DNA of 64,000 nt from Jiangella anatolica. GTDB taxonomy: Bacteria > Actinomycetota > Actinomycetes > Jiangellales > Jiangellaceae. The first letter of the stretch is position 1. Each line of letters begins with the position of its first letter. The stretch lies in assembly GCF_003236295.1 (NCBI RefSeq), contig NZ_POTW01000025.1, positions 1 through 64,000 on the forward strand, written 5' to 3'. Both the position numbers and the translations under genes were made by a program. The notes under the pieces were generated by a model. That model saw only the letters and a program-made list of their open reading frames with translations, did not search any database and was not told where the DNA came from. Below are positions 55,743-63,075 of this stretch, one piece after another.

Positions 55743-55832
55743 GTTGGCACGCTGAAGCGTTCCACAATCGGTGCATTTCGGGCGCGCGTGGTCACTTTCA
55801 GCGAGCCAAGGGGTCGCCGCCGGCGTGCCAAG
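55743..55832. repeat. Dispersed 90-bp repeat, copy B
   Basis: Begins TTGGCACGC (55744-55752) and ends GCGTGCCAAG (55823-55832); exactly the same length as copy A at 17712 and alignable without gaps. It ends 3 bp before the stop codon of the ABC ATPase gene 55836-56636. As with copy A, it lies between the end of one leftward gene and the start of the next. Both copies are followed by GTCAG two or three bases on. Confidence 0.75.
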
Positions 55833-55835
55833 CGG

Positions 55836-56636
55836 TCAGAGCGGCGAAAACGTGAGCACCGGCCGGCCGGTGCGGGGGTTGAGGTGGATGTCGGCGTCGA
55901 CGCCGAAGACCGAGCGGACCACGTCGGGCACCAACACCTCCGACGGCGCGCCGGCCGCCGCCACCCGGCCGCCCGCGAGCACCACGACCTGGTCGCAGTA
56001 GGCGGCCGCCAGGTTGAGGTCGTGCAGCGCCGCCAAGGTCGTCACGCCGAGCGACCGGACGTGCGTCAGCAGCGCCAGCTGGTAATGGATGTCCAGATGG
56101 TTCGTCGGCTCGTCGAGCAGCAGCAGCTCGGGCTGCTGAGTGATCGCACGGGCCAGGTGCACCCGCTGCCGCTCGCCGCCGGAGAGCGTGTGCCAGTCGC
56201 GGTCGGCGAGGTCGCGCATGCCGACGGTCTCCAACGCGTCCAGGGCCAGCGCCTCATCGGTCGACGACGCACGGTGCGGCGTCCGTCCGAGCAGCACCAC
56301 GTCGAGCACGGCCAGCGGCACGTCGGTCGTCGACTCCTGCTCGACGACGGCGACGCGGCGAGCCCGGTCGCGACGGCGCATCGCGCCCAGGTCGGACCCG
56401 CCCAGCACCACCCGGCCGCCGGACGGCCGATACGTCCCGGCGACGGTGCGCAGCAGGCTCGACTTCCCCGAGCCGTTCGGCCCGAGCAGCCCGGTCATCG
56501 TCCCCGGTTCGACGCGCAGCCCGACGCCGTCGACGATGAGCCGGCCGTCGGCCGACCAGGAGACGTCGGCGACCTCCAGAGCCGGCGCGTCGGACGCGAC
56601 GGAAGCCCGCAGAACAGGGGTGTCGAGAACGGTCAT
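55836..56636 (-). CDS. ABC importer ATP-binding protein (FecE/BtuD class)
   Basis: ATPase of 266 residues powering the permease at 56633-57718. Walker A GLLGPNGSGKSSLL (about 48-61), Q-loop VAVVEQEST, signature HTLSGGERQRVHLARAI, Walker B LLLLDEPTNHLD and switch His in ALHDLNLAAAYCD are all present. The LDIHYQL segment after Walker B is typical of siderophore, haem and cobalamin importers. Its start overlaps the permease stop as ATGA. Confidence 0.93.
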   Translation of the reverse strand: MTVLDTPVLRASVASDAPALEVADVSWSADGRLIVDGVGLRVEPGTMTGLLGPNGSGKSSLLRTVAGTYRPSGGRVVLGGSDLGAMRRRDRARRVAVVEQESTTDVPLAVLDVVLLGRTPHRASSTDEALALDALETVGMRDLADRDWHTLSGGERQRVHLARAITQQPELLLLDEPTNHLDIHYQLALLTHVRSLGVTTLAALHDLNLAAAYCDQVVVLAGGRVAAAGAPSEVLVPDVVRSVFGVDADIHLNPRTGRPVLTFSPL

Positions 56637-57718
56637 CGGCCTACCCTCCGGCGACGCAACAGGACGGCGAACGCGGGCGCGCCGAGGAACGCTGTGACGA
56701 CGCCCACCGGCAGCTCGCGCGGATCGAACAGCGTGCGGGCCAGCGTGTCGGCCCAGATCATGAACGTCGCGCCGGCCAGCGCCGACAGCGGCAGCACCCG
56801 CCGGTGCCCGGAGCCGACGACGAAGCGGACGGCGTGCGGCAGCATCAGCCCGACGAACCCGATCGCCCCGCTGACGGCGACCGCCGCGCCGGTCAGCAGC
56901 GCGACCAGCGTCAGCAGCGTCCACCTGGTCGCGTTGACGTTGACGCCCAGCGTCGACGCGGTGCTGTCGCCGAACGCGAACGCGTCCAGCGTCCGGGCCC
57001 GCGACACCAGCACCGTCCCGACCACGACGACGGCGGCCCAGACGATCCCCGCGTCGCTCCACGACGCGCCGCCGAGCGAGCCGAGCAGCCAGCTGAGGAT
57101 CTCGCGGTACGAGTCGCCGGTCGCGGACCAGAAGATGATGAACGACGTCGCCGCCGACGACAGGTACGACACCGCCAGCCCGGCCAGCACCGTCCGCGTC
57201 GGCGCCAGCTCGCCGCGCTGGTTGGCCAGCGCGAACGTCACCACCAGCGCCAGCAGCGCGCCGGCGAACGCCGCCACCGGCAGCCCGAGCCAGCCGACCC
57301 CGAGGATGAGGACGGCGACGGCGCCCACCGACGCGCCGGACGACAGGCCCAGCAGGTACGGGTCGGCCAGCGGGTTGCGCGTCAGCGTCTGCATGACGGC
57401 GCCGCAGACGGCCAGTGCGGCGCCGACCGCCGCCGCCGTCAGCACCCGCGGCAGCCGCAGCTCCCACACGATGCCGTCGCGCAACTGCGTCAGCGACGAC
57501 GAGGACAGCCCCAGGTGGTCGCCGATCGAGCGCCACACGTCCAGCGGATGCAGGTCGGCCGAGCCGATCGTCACCGCCAGCGTCACCGATGCGGCCAGCA
57601 CGGCCGCCATCAGCGCGATCCACCCGGTCGTGCGCGCACCGGCCCGCCGCGACGGCGACGCGGCCGGCGCGGCCGGCGCGCCGCCGGACGCCGTGGACGG
57701 GGCCGCCGTCGTCGTCAC
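56633..57718 (-). CDS. ABC importer permease (FecCD/BtuC class)
   Basis: Membrane protein of 361 residues with about ten helices. RLPRVLTAAAVGAALAVCGAVMQTLTRNPLADPYLLGLSSGAS is the region, near residues 75-120, whose order of motifs (RLPR, GAxLAxxGAxMQ, NPLADPxLLG) is diagnostic of FecCD permeases. GFVGLMLPHAVRFVVG is the second diagnostic motif and contacts the ATPase. It starts with GTG overlapping the binding-protein stop (GTGA) and ends overlapping the ATPase start. Confidence 0.94.
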   Translation of the reverse strand: MTTTAAPSTASGGAPAAPAASPSRRAGARTTGWIALMAAVLAASVTLAVTIGSADLHPLDVWRSIGDHLGLSSSSLTQLRDGIVWELRLPRVLTAAAVGAALAVCGAVMQTLTRNPLADPYLLGLSSGASVGAVAVLILGVGWLGLPVAAFAGALLALVVTFALANQRGELAPTRTVLAGLAVSYLSSAATSFIIFWSATGDSYREILSWLLGSLGGASWSDAGIVWAAVVVVGTVLVSRARTLDAFAFGDSTASTLGVNVNATRWTLLTLVALLTGAAVAVSGAIGFVGLMLPHAVRFVVGSGHRRVLPLSALAGATFMIWADTLARTLFDPRELPVGVVTAFLGAPAFAVLLRRRRVGR

Positions 57719-58719
57719 AGGCCCAGCTCCTCCAGCTGTGCCGCCAGGTCGACGACGGCCTGCGCGTTGCGGACGCCCGCCTCGGCCGCCGGGAACGGCA
57801 GCCGCAGGTAGCGCTGCTCGGCGACGGCGGGCAGCGCGGCGGTCGCCGGGTTGCCCTCCAGCCGCTCGATCTTGCTGTCGGCGGTGTTCCACGCTGCGTC
57901 GACCAGCACGATCACGTCGGGGTTGCGGTCGATGACCTGCTCCCAGCTGACGTTGGACCAGGTCGCGTGAACGTCGGCGAAGATGTTCTCGACGCCGAGC
58001 TCGCGCATCATCATCGCCGGCGCGCCGATGTCGCCGCCGACGAACGGGGCGTCCTCGCCGGAGGAATACCACAGCGCCGTCAGTCCCTCGCCGGGCGCGG
58101 ACACGCCGTCCAGCAGCGCCTGCTGCTCGGCGACCAGCGCGTCGGCGCGGTCGGTCACGCCGAAGAACGAGGCCAGCTCGTGCATTTCGGCGAACAGCTC
58201 GTCGAAGGTCATCGGGTCGGGCTGGTACCCCGGCTCCTGGCAGGCCGCCGGCGACACGTAGGTCGCGATGCCGAAGTCGGCCAGCGACGACCGGTCGCCG
58301 GCGGTGTCGGCGCCGAAGTTGCTCTCCCAGCCGCCGTAGACGAAGTCGGGCTCGACGTCGAGCAGCGCTTCTTGGCCGGGCACGTTGTCGGAGAGGACGG
58401 GGACGTCGTCGAGGTCGCCGGCGTACTCGTCGGGCAGCGGGCCGTCGGCGAACGCCGTGCCGACGAGGCGGTCGCCGAGCCCGAGCGCGAGCATCATCTC
58501 CGTCGCGGTCGACTTGATCGTGACGACGCGTTCCGGCGGGCTCTCGATGGTCACCTCGGTGCCGCAGTTGTCGACGGTCACGGGGGTGAAGTCGCCGGCG
58601 GGGGACGAGGCGGACGACGTCTGGGCGGGGTCGTCGTCACCGCAGCCGGTCAGCAGGACGGCGCACGCGGCGGCGCCGACGAGGGCAGCACGCCACGGTC
58701 GGGAAGGGGATAGCGGCAC
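57715..58719 (-). CDS. ABC importer substrate-binding lipoprotein (possible F420-0 or metal-chelate binder)
   Basis: Lipoprotein of 334 residues. The lipobox LLTGC places the Cys at about residue 26, and the BtuF/FecB-type two-lobe domain follows (PPERVVTIKSTATEMMLALGLG, then LLDVEPDFVYGGWE). TIKSTATEM, VGTAFADGPLP and CQEPGYQPDPMTFDELF resemble the set annotated as putative F420-0 transporter binding proteins (TIGR03868) as I remember it; siderophore, haem or cobalamin remain open. It starts with GTG; its GGAG ribosome-binding site can pair with an upstream GTCTCC. Confidence 0.88.
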   Translation of the reverse strand: MPLSPSRPWRAALVGAAACAVLLTGCGDDDPAQTSSASSPAGDFTPVTVDNCGTEVTIESPPERVVTIKSTATEMMLALGLGDRLVGTAFADGPLPDEYAGDLDDVPVLSDNVPGQEALLDVEPDFVYGGWESNFGADTAGDRSSLADFGIATYVSPAACQEPGYQPDPMTFDELFAEMHELASFFGVTDRADALVAEQQALLDGVSAPGEGLTALWYSSGEDAPFVGGDIGAPAMMMRELGVENIFADVHATWSNVSWEQVIDRNPDVIVLVDAAWNTADSKIERLEGNPATAALPAVAEQRYLRLPFPAAEAGVRNAQAVVDLAAQLEELGL

Positions 58720-58722
58720 TGG

Positions 58723-58823
58723 GTCTCCACACGCGAGCAGGGTCCGTTTGGAGACGGTCCAAGGCGACCGCCGAACCAGCTGCCCACTGACCGGGCAGAC
58801 GCATCAGAGCACAAGCGGTGCTC
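58723..58823 (-). promoter_or_regulatory. Structured leader able to hide the ribosome-binding site of the binding-protein gene
   Basis: Reading the minus strand, three short perfect hairpins come in order: GAGCAC/GTGCTC (58823-58807), CTGCCC/GGGCAG (58798-58780) and TTGGA-ccgtc-TCCAA (58762-58748). The GTCTCC within the third (58755-58750) is also complementary to GGAGAC (58728-58723), which contains the GGAG of the gene starting at 58719. The two pairings exclude each other, a design typical of translational riboswitches. No known riboswitch consensus was recognised. Confidence 0.5.
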
Positions 58824-58881
58824 CGGGGCTCCTCCATCCTAAGCGGCCGAACCCGCGGAAATCATCCCCGAGCACCGAGTT

Positions 58882-59652
58882 TTATCCAAAATCCATTGCG
58901 GCCAGGTCGGTGAGGAACGCGGCCCGGTCGACGTCGGTCACGGCGCCGGCGTCGGAGACGGTGAACCAGTCCGGGTGGACGAGCAGCGCCGCCGCCACCG
59001 CGTCGTGCACCGGCGTCAGCCGGCGCCCGCGCAGTGACGCGTACCGCGCTGCCAGTGCGGCGGCGAACCCGTCCCGCAGGTCCGCCGGATCGACGAGGAC
59101 CGTCGCTGTGACGTCCACGCCCACGGTGACCAGCCGGTTCGCCGGCGCACCCAGTACTCGCGCGGCCGCCGATGGATCGCGCCGGACGTTGGTCTCGTCC
59201 GGCCCGGGCCCGCCCATCACGACGACCGACCGGAAGAGCGTCAGCAGCTCCGGCTCCAGTCTCAGCGCCAGTGCGACGTTGGTCAGCGGGCCGAGCGCCA
59301 GCAGGTCGTAGTGCCCGGGCCGCGCACGCGCCAGCTCGACGAGGCGCTCGGCGGCAGGCCTGGCGACGACGGACGGCGGCGTCCTGACGACGAGGTCGCC
59401 CAGCCCGTCCGCGCCGTGTGTCCCGGGCGCCAGCAGCAGCGGCGGCCCGCCGAGCGGTCCTGCCGCGCCTACCCCCACCGGCACCTCCGGAATACCGGCA
59501 GCCGCCAGGACGTGCCCCACGTTCGCGACGACGGACCCGACCGGCGCGTTGCCGTGCACCGTCGTGACGGCGGCCAGCTCGGCCTCGGCGGGATGAGCGG
59601 CCAGGTAGAGCAGCGCCAGCGCGTCGTCGAGGCCGCAGTCTGTGTCCACCAC
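58882..59652 (-). CDS. Nucleoside hydrolase (IunH/RihA type)
   Basis: Splits nucleosides into base and ribose. VVDTDCGLDDALALLYLA at the very start is the Ca-binding cluster of Asp residues; ALGPLTNVALAL and VVMGGPG follow, and the C-terminal LTPVHDAVAAALLVHPDWF supplies another Ca-binding Asp. GTG 59652 is the closest start but clips the first strand; GTG 59724 or ATG 59733 would add up to 27 residues and overlap the divergent aminotransferase. The true start is unsettled. Length from 59652 is 256 residues, somewhat short for the family. Confidence 0.82.
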   Translation of the reverse strand: MVDTDCGLDDALALLYLAAHPAEAELAAVTTVHGNAPVGSVVANVGHVLAAAGIPEVPVGVGAAGPLGGPPLLLAPGTHGADGLGDLVVRTPPSVVARPAAERLVELARARPGHYDLLALGPLTNVALALRLEPELLTLFRSVVVMGGPGPDETNVRRDPSAAARVLGAPANRLVTVGVDVTATVLVDPADLRDGFAAALAARYASLRGRRLTPVHDAVAAALLVHPDWFTVSDAGAVTDVDRAAFLTDLAAMDFG

Positions 59653-59677
59653 GACGAGCCGCGGGTACCGTGAGTCC

Positions 59678-60841
59678 GTGCCAGCACGCCGACCCGCGCT
59701 CGCCGAGCGGATGCGCCCGTTCACGTCGACCATCTTCGCCGAGATCACGGCGCTGGCGACCCGCACCGGCGCGATCAACCTCGGCCAGGGCTTCCCCGAC
59801 ACCGACGGCCCGGCAGAGATCCTCGAGGCGGCCACCCACGCGATCCGCAGCGGCCTGAACCAGTACCCGCCCGGCCCCGGGATGCCGGTGCTGCGCGAGG
59901 CGATCGCCGCGCATCAGAAGCGCTTCTACGGCCTCGACATCGACCCGGACAGCGAGGTGCTGGTCACCGCCGGCGCCACCGAGGCGATCGCGGCGACGAT
60001 CCTCGCGCTGTGCGAGCCCGGTGACGAGGTCGTCACGTTCGACCCGGTCTACGACTCCTACGCCGCCTCGATCGCGCTGGCCGGCGCCGTCAAGCGCACC
60101 GTCACGCTGCGCTGGCCCGACTTCGCGATCGACGAGGCGGAGCTGCGTGCCGCGTTCGGGCCGCGCACCCGGGTCGTGCTGGTCAACACGCCGCACAACC
60201 CGACCGGCAAGGTCTTCACCCGGGCCGAGCTGGAGCTCGTCGGCCGGCTCGCGCGCGAGCACGACGCGATCGTCGTCACCGACGAGGTCTACGAGCACCA
60301 GGTCTTCGACGACGCCGTGCACGTCCCGGTCGCGACGCTGCCGGGGCTGGCGGACCGCACCGTCACGGTCTCGTCGGCCGGCAAGACGTTCTCCGTCACC
60401 GGCTGGAAGGTCGGCTGGCTGCACGGCCCGGCCGAGCTGGTCGCCGCCGCGCGCGCCGTCAAGCAGTTCCTCACGTTCGTCAGCGCCGGGCCGCTGCAAC
60501 CGGCGGTCGCGACCGGCCTCGGCCTCGGCGACGACTTCTACACCGAGCTGGCCGGCAGTCTCCAGGGCAAGCGCGACCTGCTGGTCGACGGGCTCCGGGC
60601 GGCCGGGTTCGCGGTGTCGGTGCCGCTCGGCACCTACTTCGTCGTCGCCGACGCGGCGCCGCTCGGGTTCGCCGACGGCGTCGAGCTGTGCCAGCGGCTG
60701 CCCGAGCTGGCCGGCGTCGCGGCCGTGCCGGTCTCGGTCTTCCACGACGATCCCGCGGCGGCGGCGTCGCTGGTCCGGTTCGCGTTCTGCAAGCGCGACG
60801 AGGTCCTGCGCGACGCCGTCGAGCGGCTGCGCCGCCTGTAG
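59678..60841 (+). CDS. PLP-dependent aminotransferase class I/II (DapC / kynurenine-aminotransferase-like)
   Basis: Enzyme of 387 residues from GTG 59678. INLGQGFPDTDGPAEILEAA and GLNQYPPGPGMPVLREAIAAH are characteristic of this subgroup; VNTPHNPTGKVF and VVTDEVYEHQVFDD surround the cofactor; PLP binds Lys236 in SSAGKTFSVTGWKVGW; and VRFAFCKRD near the end contains the substrate-binding Arg. Members serve lysine synthesis (succinyl-diaminopimelate) or methionine/kynurenine transamination; sequence alone does not decide. GTG 59642 would add 12 residues. Confidence 0.9.
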   Translation: MPARRPALAERMRPFTSTIFAEITALATRTGAINLGQGFPDTDGPAEILEAATHAIRSGLNQYPPGPGMPVLREAIAAHQKRFYGLDIDPDSEVLVTAGATEAIAATILALCEPGDEVVTFDPVYDSYAASIALAGAVKRTVTLRWPDFAIDEAELRAAFGPRTRVVLVNTPHNPTGKVFTRAELELVGRLAREHDAIVVTDEVYEHQVFDDAVHVPVATLPGLADRTVTVSSAGKTFSVTGWKVGWLHGPAELVAAARAVKQFLTFVSAGPLQPAVATGLGLGDDFYTELAGSLQGKRDLLVDGLRAAGFAVSVPLGTYFVVADAAPLGFADGVELCQRLPELAGVAAVPVSVFHDDPAAAASLVRFAFCKRDEVLRDAVERLRRL

Positions 60842-60842
60842 C

Positions 60843-61355
60843 TCAGGCCAGCACGAACTCCAGCGCCGTCCGCACGCCGGCCGCGGGCGCGCCGTCGGCG
60901 ACCTCCAGCAGCGCCGAGCGCCAGGCCGCGACCAGCAGCGTCGCGGCGACGCCGACGTCGTCGGGCAGCAGCGTGGTGAGGGTGGCGCGGACACGGTCCG
61001 GGTGGTCGCCGGGTGCGGTCTCGCCGAGCAGCCGGCACACCCCGAACCGCACCGTCGCGTCGAACGCGACCAGCAGCGCCGCTCGCGCCGCGTCGCGGCC
61101 GGCTCCGCCGACGGTCTCGGCCGCGCCCTCCATCCGGTCGGTGATCCGCTTCTCCAGATCGTCGCGGACGACGGTGTAGAGGCCCAGCTTCGAGCCGAAG
61201 TGGTGGTACAGCGAGCCGGTCGTCACGCCCGCCTTCGACGCCAGCTCGGTGACGGTGGCGGCCTCGAAGCCGGCCTGCTCGAAGTGGTGCATGGCGGCCT
61301 CGATCAGCCGGGCCTTCGCCGACCCGGGGACAGGGATCCACTCCGGCATGCCCAT
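60843..61355 (-). CDS. TetR-family transcriptional regulator
   Basis: Repressor of 170 residues. The N-terminal DNA-binding domain reads RLIEAAMHHFEQAGFEAATV, TELASKAGVTTGSLYHHFGSKLGLY. The C-terminal ligand domain is helical and of the TetR_C type seen with YxaF/LmrA-like proteins. ATG 61355 or 61349 may start it. The 48 bp before the divergent VOC gene contain GTAAC-ccc-GTTAC, a probable shared operator. Its 3' end is 1 bp from the aminotransferase stop. Confidence 0.9.
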   Translation of the reverse strand: MGMPEWIPVPGSAKARLIEAAMHHFEQAGFEAATVTELASKAGVTTGSLYHHFGSKLGLYTVVRDDLEKRITDRMEGAAETVGGAGRDAARAALLVAFDATVRFGVCRLLGETAPGDHPDRVRATLTTLLPDDVGVAATLLVAAWRSALLEVADGAPAAGVRTALEFVLA

Positions 61356-61380
61356 CACCGTAACACGTTGACGGCTCGGC

Positions 61381-61393
61381 GTAACCCCGTTAC
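61381..61393. promoter_or_regulatory. GTAAC-ccc-GTTAC palindrome between tetR-like and VOC genes
   Basis: Perfect 5-bp arms with a 3-bp spacer in the 48-bp divergent region. A second, imperfect copy of the half-site pair (GTAAC...GTTGAC) lies at about 61360-61372. The likely binder is the adjacent TetR-type repressor, controlling itself and the VOC gene. Confidence 0.6.
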
Positions 61394-61403
61394 GGTCTTC
61401 TTC

Positions 61404-61751
61404 ATGAAGCTCTCCTACATCTACGTGTCGGTGCCGGACCTGAAGGAGGCGCTCGCCTTCTACCGCGACGAGTTGGGTCTCGAGGAGGCGTGGCGCGAGG
61501 GCGAGGGCACCGTCGCCTTCCAGCTGCCGAACTCGCCGATCCAGCTCATGGTGGACGTGCCGCCGGACTCCGGGGAGAACTGGTCGACCGGCCCGTTCTA
61601 CGAGGTCGACGACCTGGGGAAGTTCGTCGCCGAGCACGGCGGCCTGGCCTGGGTCGGCGAGCCGATCGAGATCCCCGGCGGCCGGTCGGCCTCGTTCCGC
61701 GACCCGGGCGGCAACATCATGCACGTGTTCGACCAGTCCGCCCCCGAGTGA
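61404..61751 (+). CDS. VOC-superfamily (glyoxalase/bleomycin-resistance-like) protein
   Basis: Small protein of 115 residues with two beta-alpha-beta-beta-beta units. KLSYIYVSVPDLKEALAFYRDELGL opens the first; GPFYEVDDLGKFVAEHG the second; SASFRDPGGNIMHVFDQS closes with the metal-binding Glu position replaced by His-Val-Phe context. Single-domain members act as dimers in detoxification or antibiotic binding. It is divergent from a TetR regulator, suggesting induction by a small molecule. The 3' end overlaps the convergent membrane gene by 35 bp. Confidence 0.85.
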   Translation: MKLSYIYVSVPDLKEALAFYRDELGLEEAWREGEGTVAFQLPNSPIQLMVDVPPDSGENWSTGPFYEVDDLGKFVAEHGGLAWVGEPIEIPGGRSASFRDPGGNIMHVFDQSAPE

Positions 61752-62289
61752 GCCGACCCCAGGGCTTGTAGACCGACAGCACGAAGGCGACCAGCAACAG
61801 GGTCGTCGACACGATCGGCGGGTAGAGCAGGTCGCCCGGCTGCAGCTGGACCTGCGTCCCGGTGCCCAGCAGCCGGCCCTGCTCGGCCGCCTCCTGGACG
61901 CCGGGGCGCAGCAGCACGAGCACCAGCGTCGACAGCAGCACGTTCAGCACCAGCTTGACCGCCACCCACCAGTACCGCACCAGGCCGTACTTGCCGCCCA
62001 GGCCGAGCAGCACGCCGCTGGCCAGGCACAGCAGGCTCGCGATCGCCAGCGGCCAGCCGGCGAACAGCTCCAGCGCCCGGTAGCTCAGCGCCCTGGTCTC
62101 GTCGTCGCCGCCGGCCGCGGTGAAGACCAGCACGGCCATGACGACGTCCATGCCGAACCAGGCGCCCGCGGACAGGATGTGCGTCACCAGCACGGCCTTG
62201 CGGGTGCGCCCGCCGAGCCGCCACGGCCGGCGGGCCGGCGCCGGCGCCGTGGCTGTGACCGCCGGCGTGCGCTGCGTCGTGATCGTCAT
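61717..62289 (-). CDS. Four-helix membrane protein (DUF2269-like)
   Basis: Protein of 190 residues. After an Ala/Pro/Arg-rich N-terminus of about 35 residues there are four membrane segments: VTHILSAGAWFGMDVVMAVL, LFAGWPLAIASLLCLASGVL, WVAVKLVLNVLLSTLVLVLL and LLYPPIVSTTLLLVAFVLSV. The helix order and the early His (LVTHILS) recall DUF2269-type proteins, a tentative match. ATG 62289 is chosen because frames upstream are Arg-rich without similarity. Function unknown. Confidence 0.75.
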   Translation of the reverse strand: MTITTQRTPAVTATAPAPARRPWRLGGRTRKAVLVTHILSAGAWFGMDVVMAVLVFTAAGGDDETRALSYRALELFAGWPLAIASLLCLASGVLLGLGGKYGLVRYWWVAVKLVLNVLLSTLVLVLLRPGVQEAAEQGRLLGTGTQVQLQPGDLLYPPIVSTTLLLVAFVLSVYKPWGRLTRGRTGRTRA

Positions 62290-62459
62290 GCCGCCACTCT
62301 CGCGGCCGGCCGCCGTCGCCGTCGTCGGGTGCGGGACGTATCCGCGCCTACGCCGCAGCGCGTACGGCGGGAGATTTGTCAAGGTTTGCGGCCCCCGTCA
62401 ACCGGGCCGGACGGTCGCGCGTCATGAGGTCATCACCAACCGCACCAGGGGGGATCGTC

Positions 62460-63005
62460 ATGAGACGCACCATCGCCACACTGGCCGCACTGCTCACCGC
62501 CGGGCTCGCGTTCCTCGCCGGGCCGGCCGCCGCCGAGGCCGCGCCGTACTGCGGCCTTCGCTGGGGGTCGCTGCCGGAGACCGCCGCCGCGACGGACACG
62601 GCGCCGCTCACCGGCGTCCGCGCCGGCCGGCACGCCTGTTTCGACCGCCTCGTCCTCGACTTCGCCGGCGACGCCGACGGGTACAGCGTCCGCTACGTCT
62701 CCGCCGTCACCACCGACGGCGCGGGGGTCGCGGTGCCGCTGCGCGGCGGCGCCGACCTGGAGGTCGTCGCGATCGCGCCCGCCTACGACGCGGACGGCGA
62801 CGCCACCTACGTCCCGGCGAACCCGCGCGAGCTGGTCGGGGTCTCCGGCTGGCAGACCTTCCGTCAGGTCGCCTGGGCCGGCAGCTTCGAGGGACGGACG
62901 ACGATCGGGCTCGGCGTGAGGGCCCGGCTGCCGTTCCGGGTGTTCACGCTGGACGGCCCGGGCGGCGGCTCGCGCCTGGTCGTCGACGTCGCCCATCGGT
63001 GGTGA
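62460..63005 (+). CDS. Secreted AMIN-like-domain protein
   Basis: Protein of 181 residues with a clear Sec signal (RRTIATLAALLTAGLAFLAG, cut near AEA at about 27). The mature part is a beta-sandwich: CGLRWGSLPETAA, HACFDRLVLDFAG, YSVRYVSAVTTDG, FRQVAWAGSFEGRTTIGLGV and SRLVVDVAHRW match the AMIN-like family of actinobacterial secreted proteins. Two Cys (YCGL, HACF) may form a disulfide. GGGGGG lies 7 nt before the ATG. Role unknown, perhaps cell-wall binding. Confidence 0.85.
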   Translation: MRRTIATLAALLTAGLAFLAGPAAAEAAPYCGLRWGSLPETAAATDTAPLTGVRAGRHACFDRLVLDFAGDADGYSVRYVSAVTTDGAGVAVPLRGGADLEVVAIAPAYDADGDATYVPANPRELVGVSGWQTFRQVAWAGSFEGRTTIGLGVRARLPFRVFTLDGPGGGSRLVVDVAHRW

Positions 63006-63013
63006 CGGCCGGT

Positions 63014-63051
63014 CCGCGGTGCCCGGCCGGTCGACCGTCCGGGCACCGCGG
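63014..63051. terminator. 13-bp perfect hairpin between convergent genes
   Basis: CCGCGGTGCCCGG (63014-63026) pairs perfectly with CCGGGCACCGCGG (63039-63051) around a 12-nt loop. It lies 8 bp after the AMIN-like gene stop and 24 bp before the end of the leftward gene, so it can act on both. Confidence 0.75.
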
Positions 63052-63075
63052 TTCCGTGGCTGGTCCTGGGCCGGG

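Noticed and set aside
58720-58865. Cobalamin riboswitch upstream of the BtuF-like gene
   Set aside because: The conserved core and B12-box could not be matched on the minus strand; only short hairpins and the masked ribosome-binding site are supported.
59653-59835. Upstream extension of the nucleoside hydrolase as a firm start
   Set aside because: It would overlap the divergent aminotransferase coding start and shows no family similarity, so only the shorter form is listed and the uncertainty is stated.
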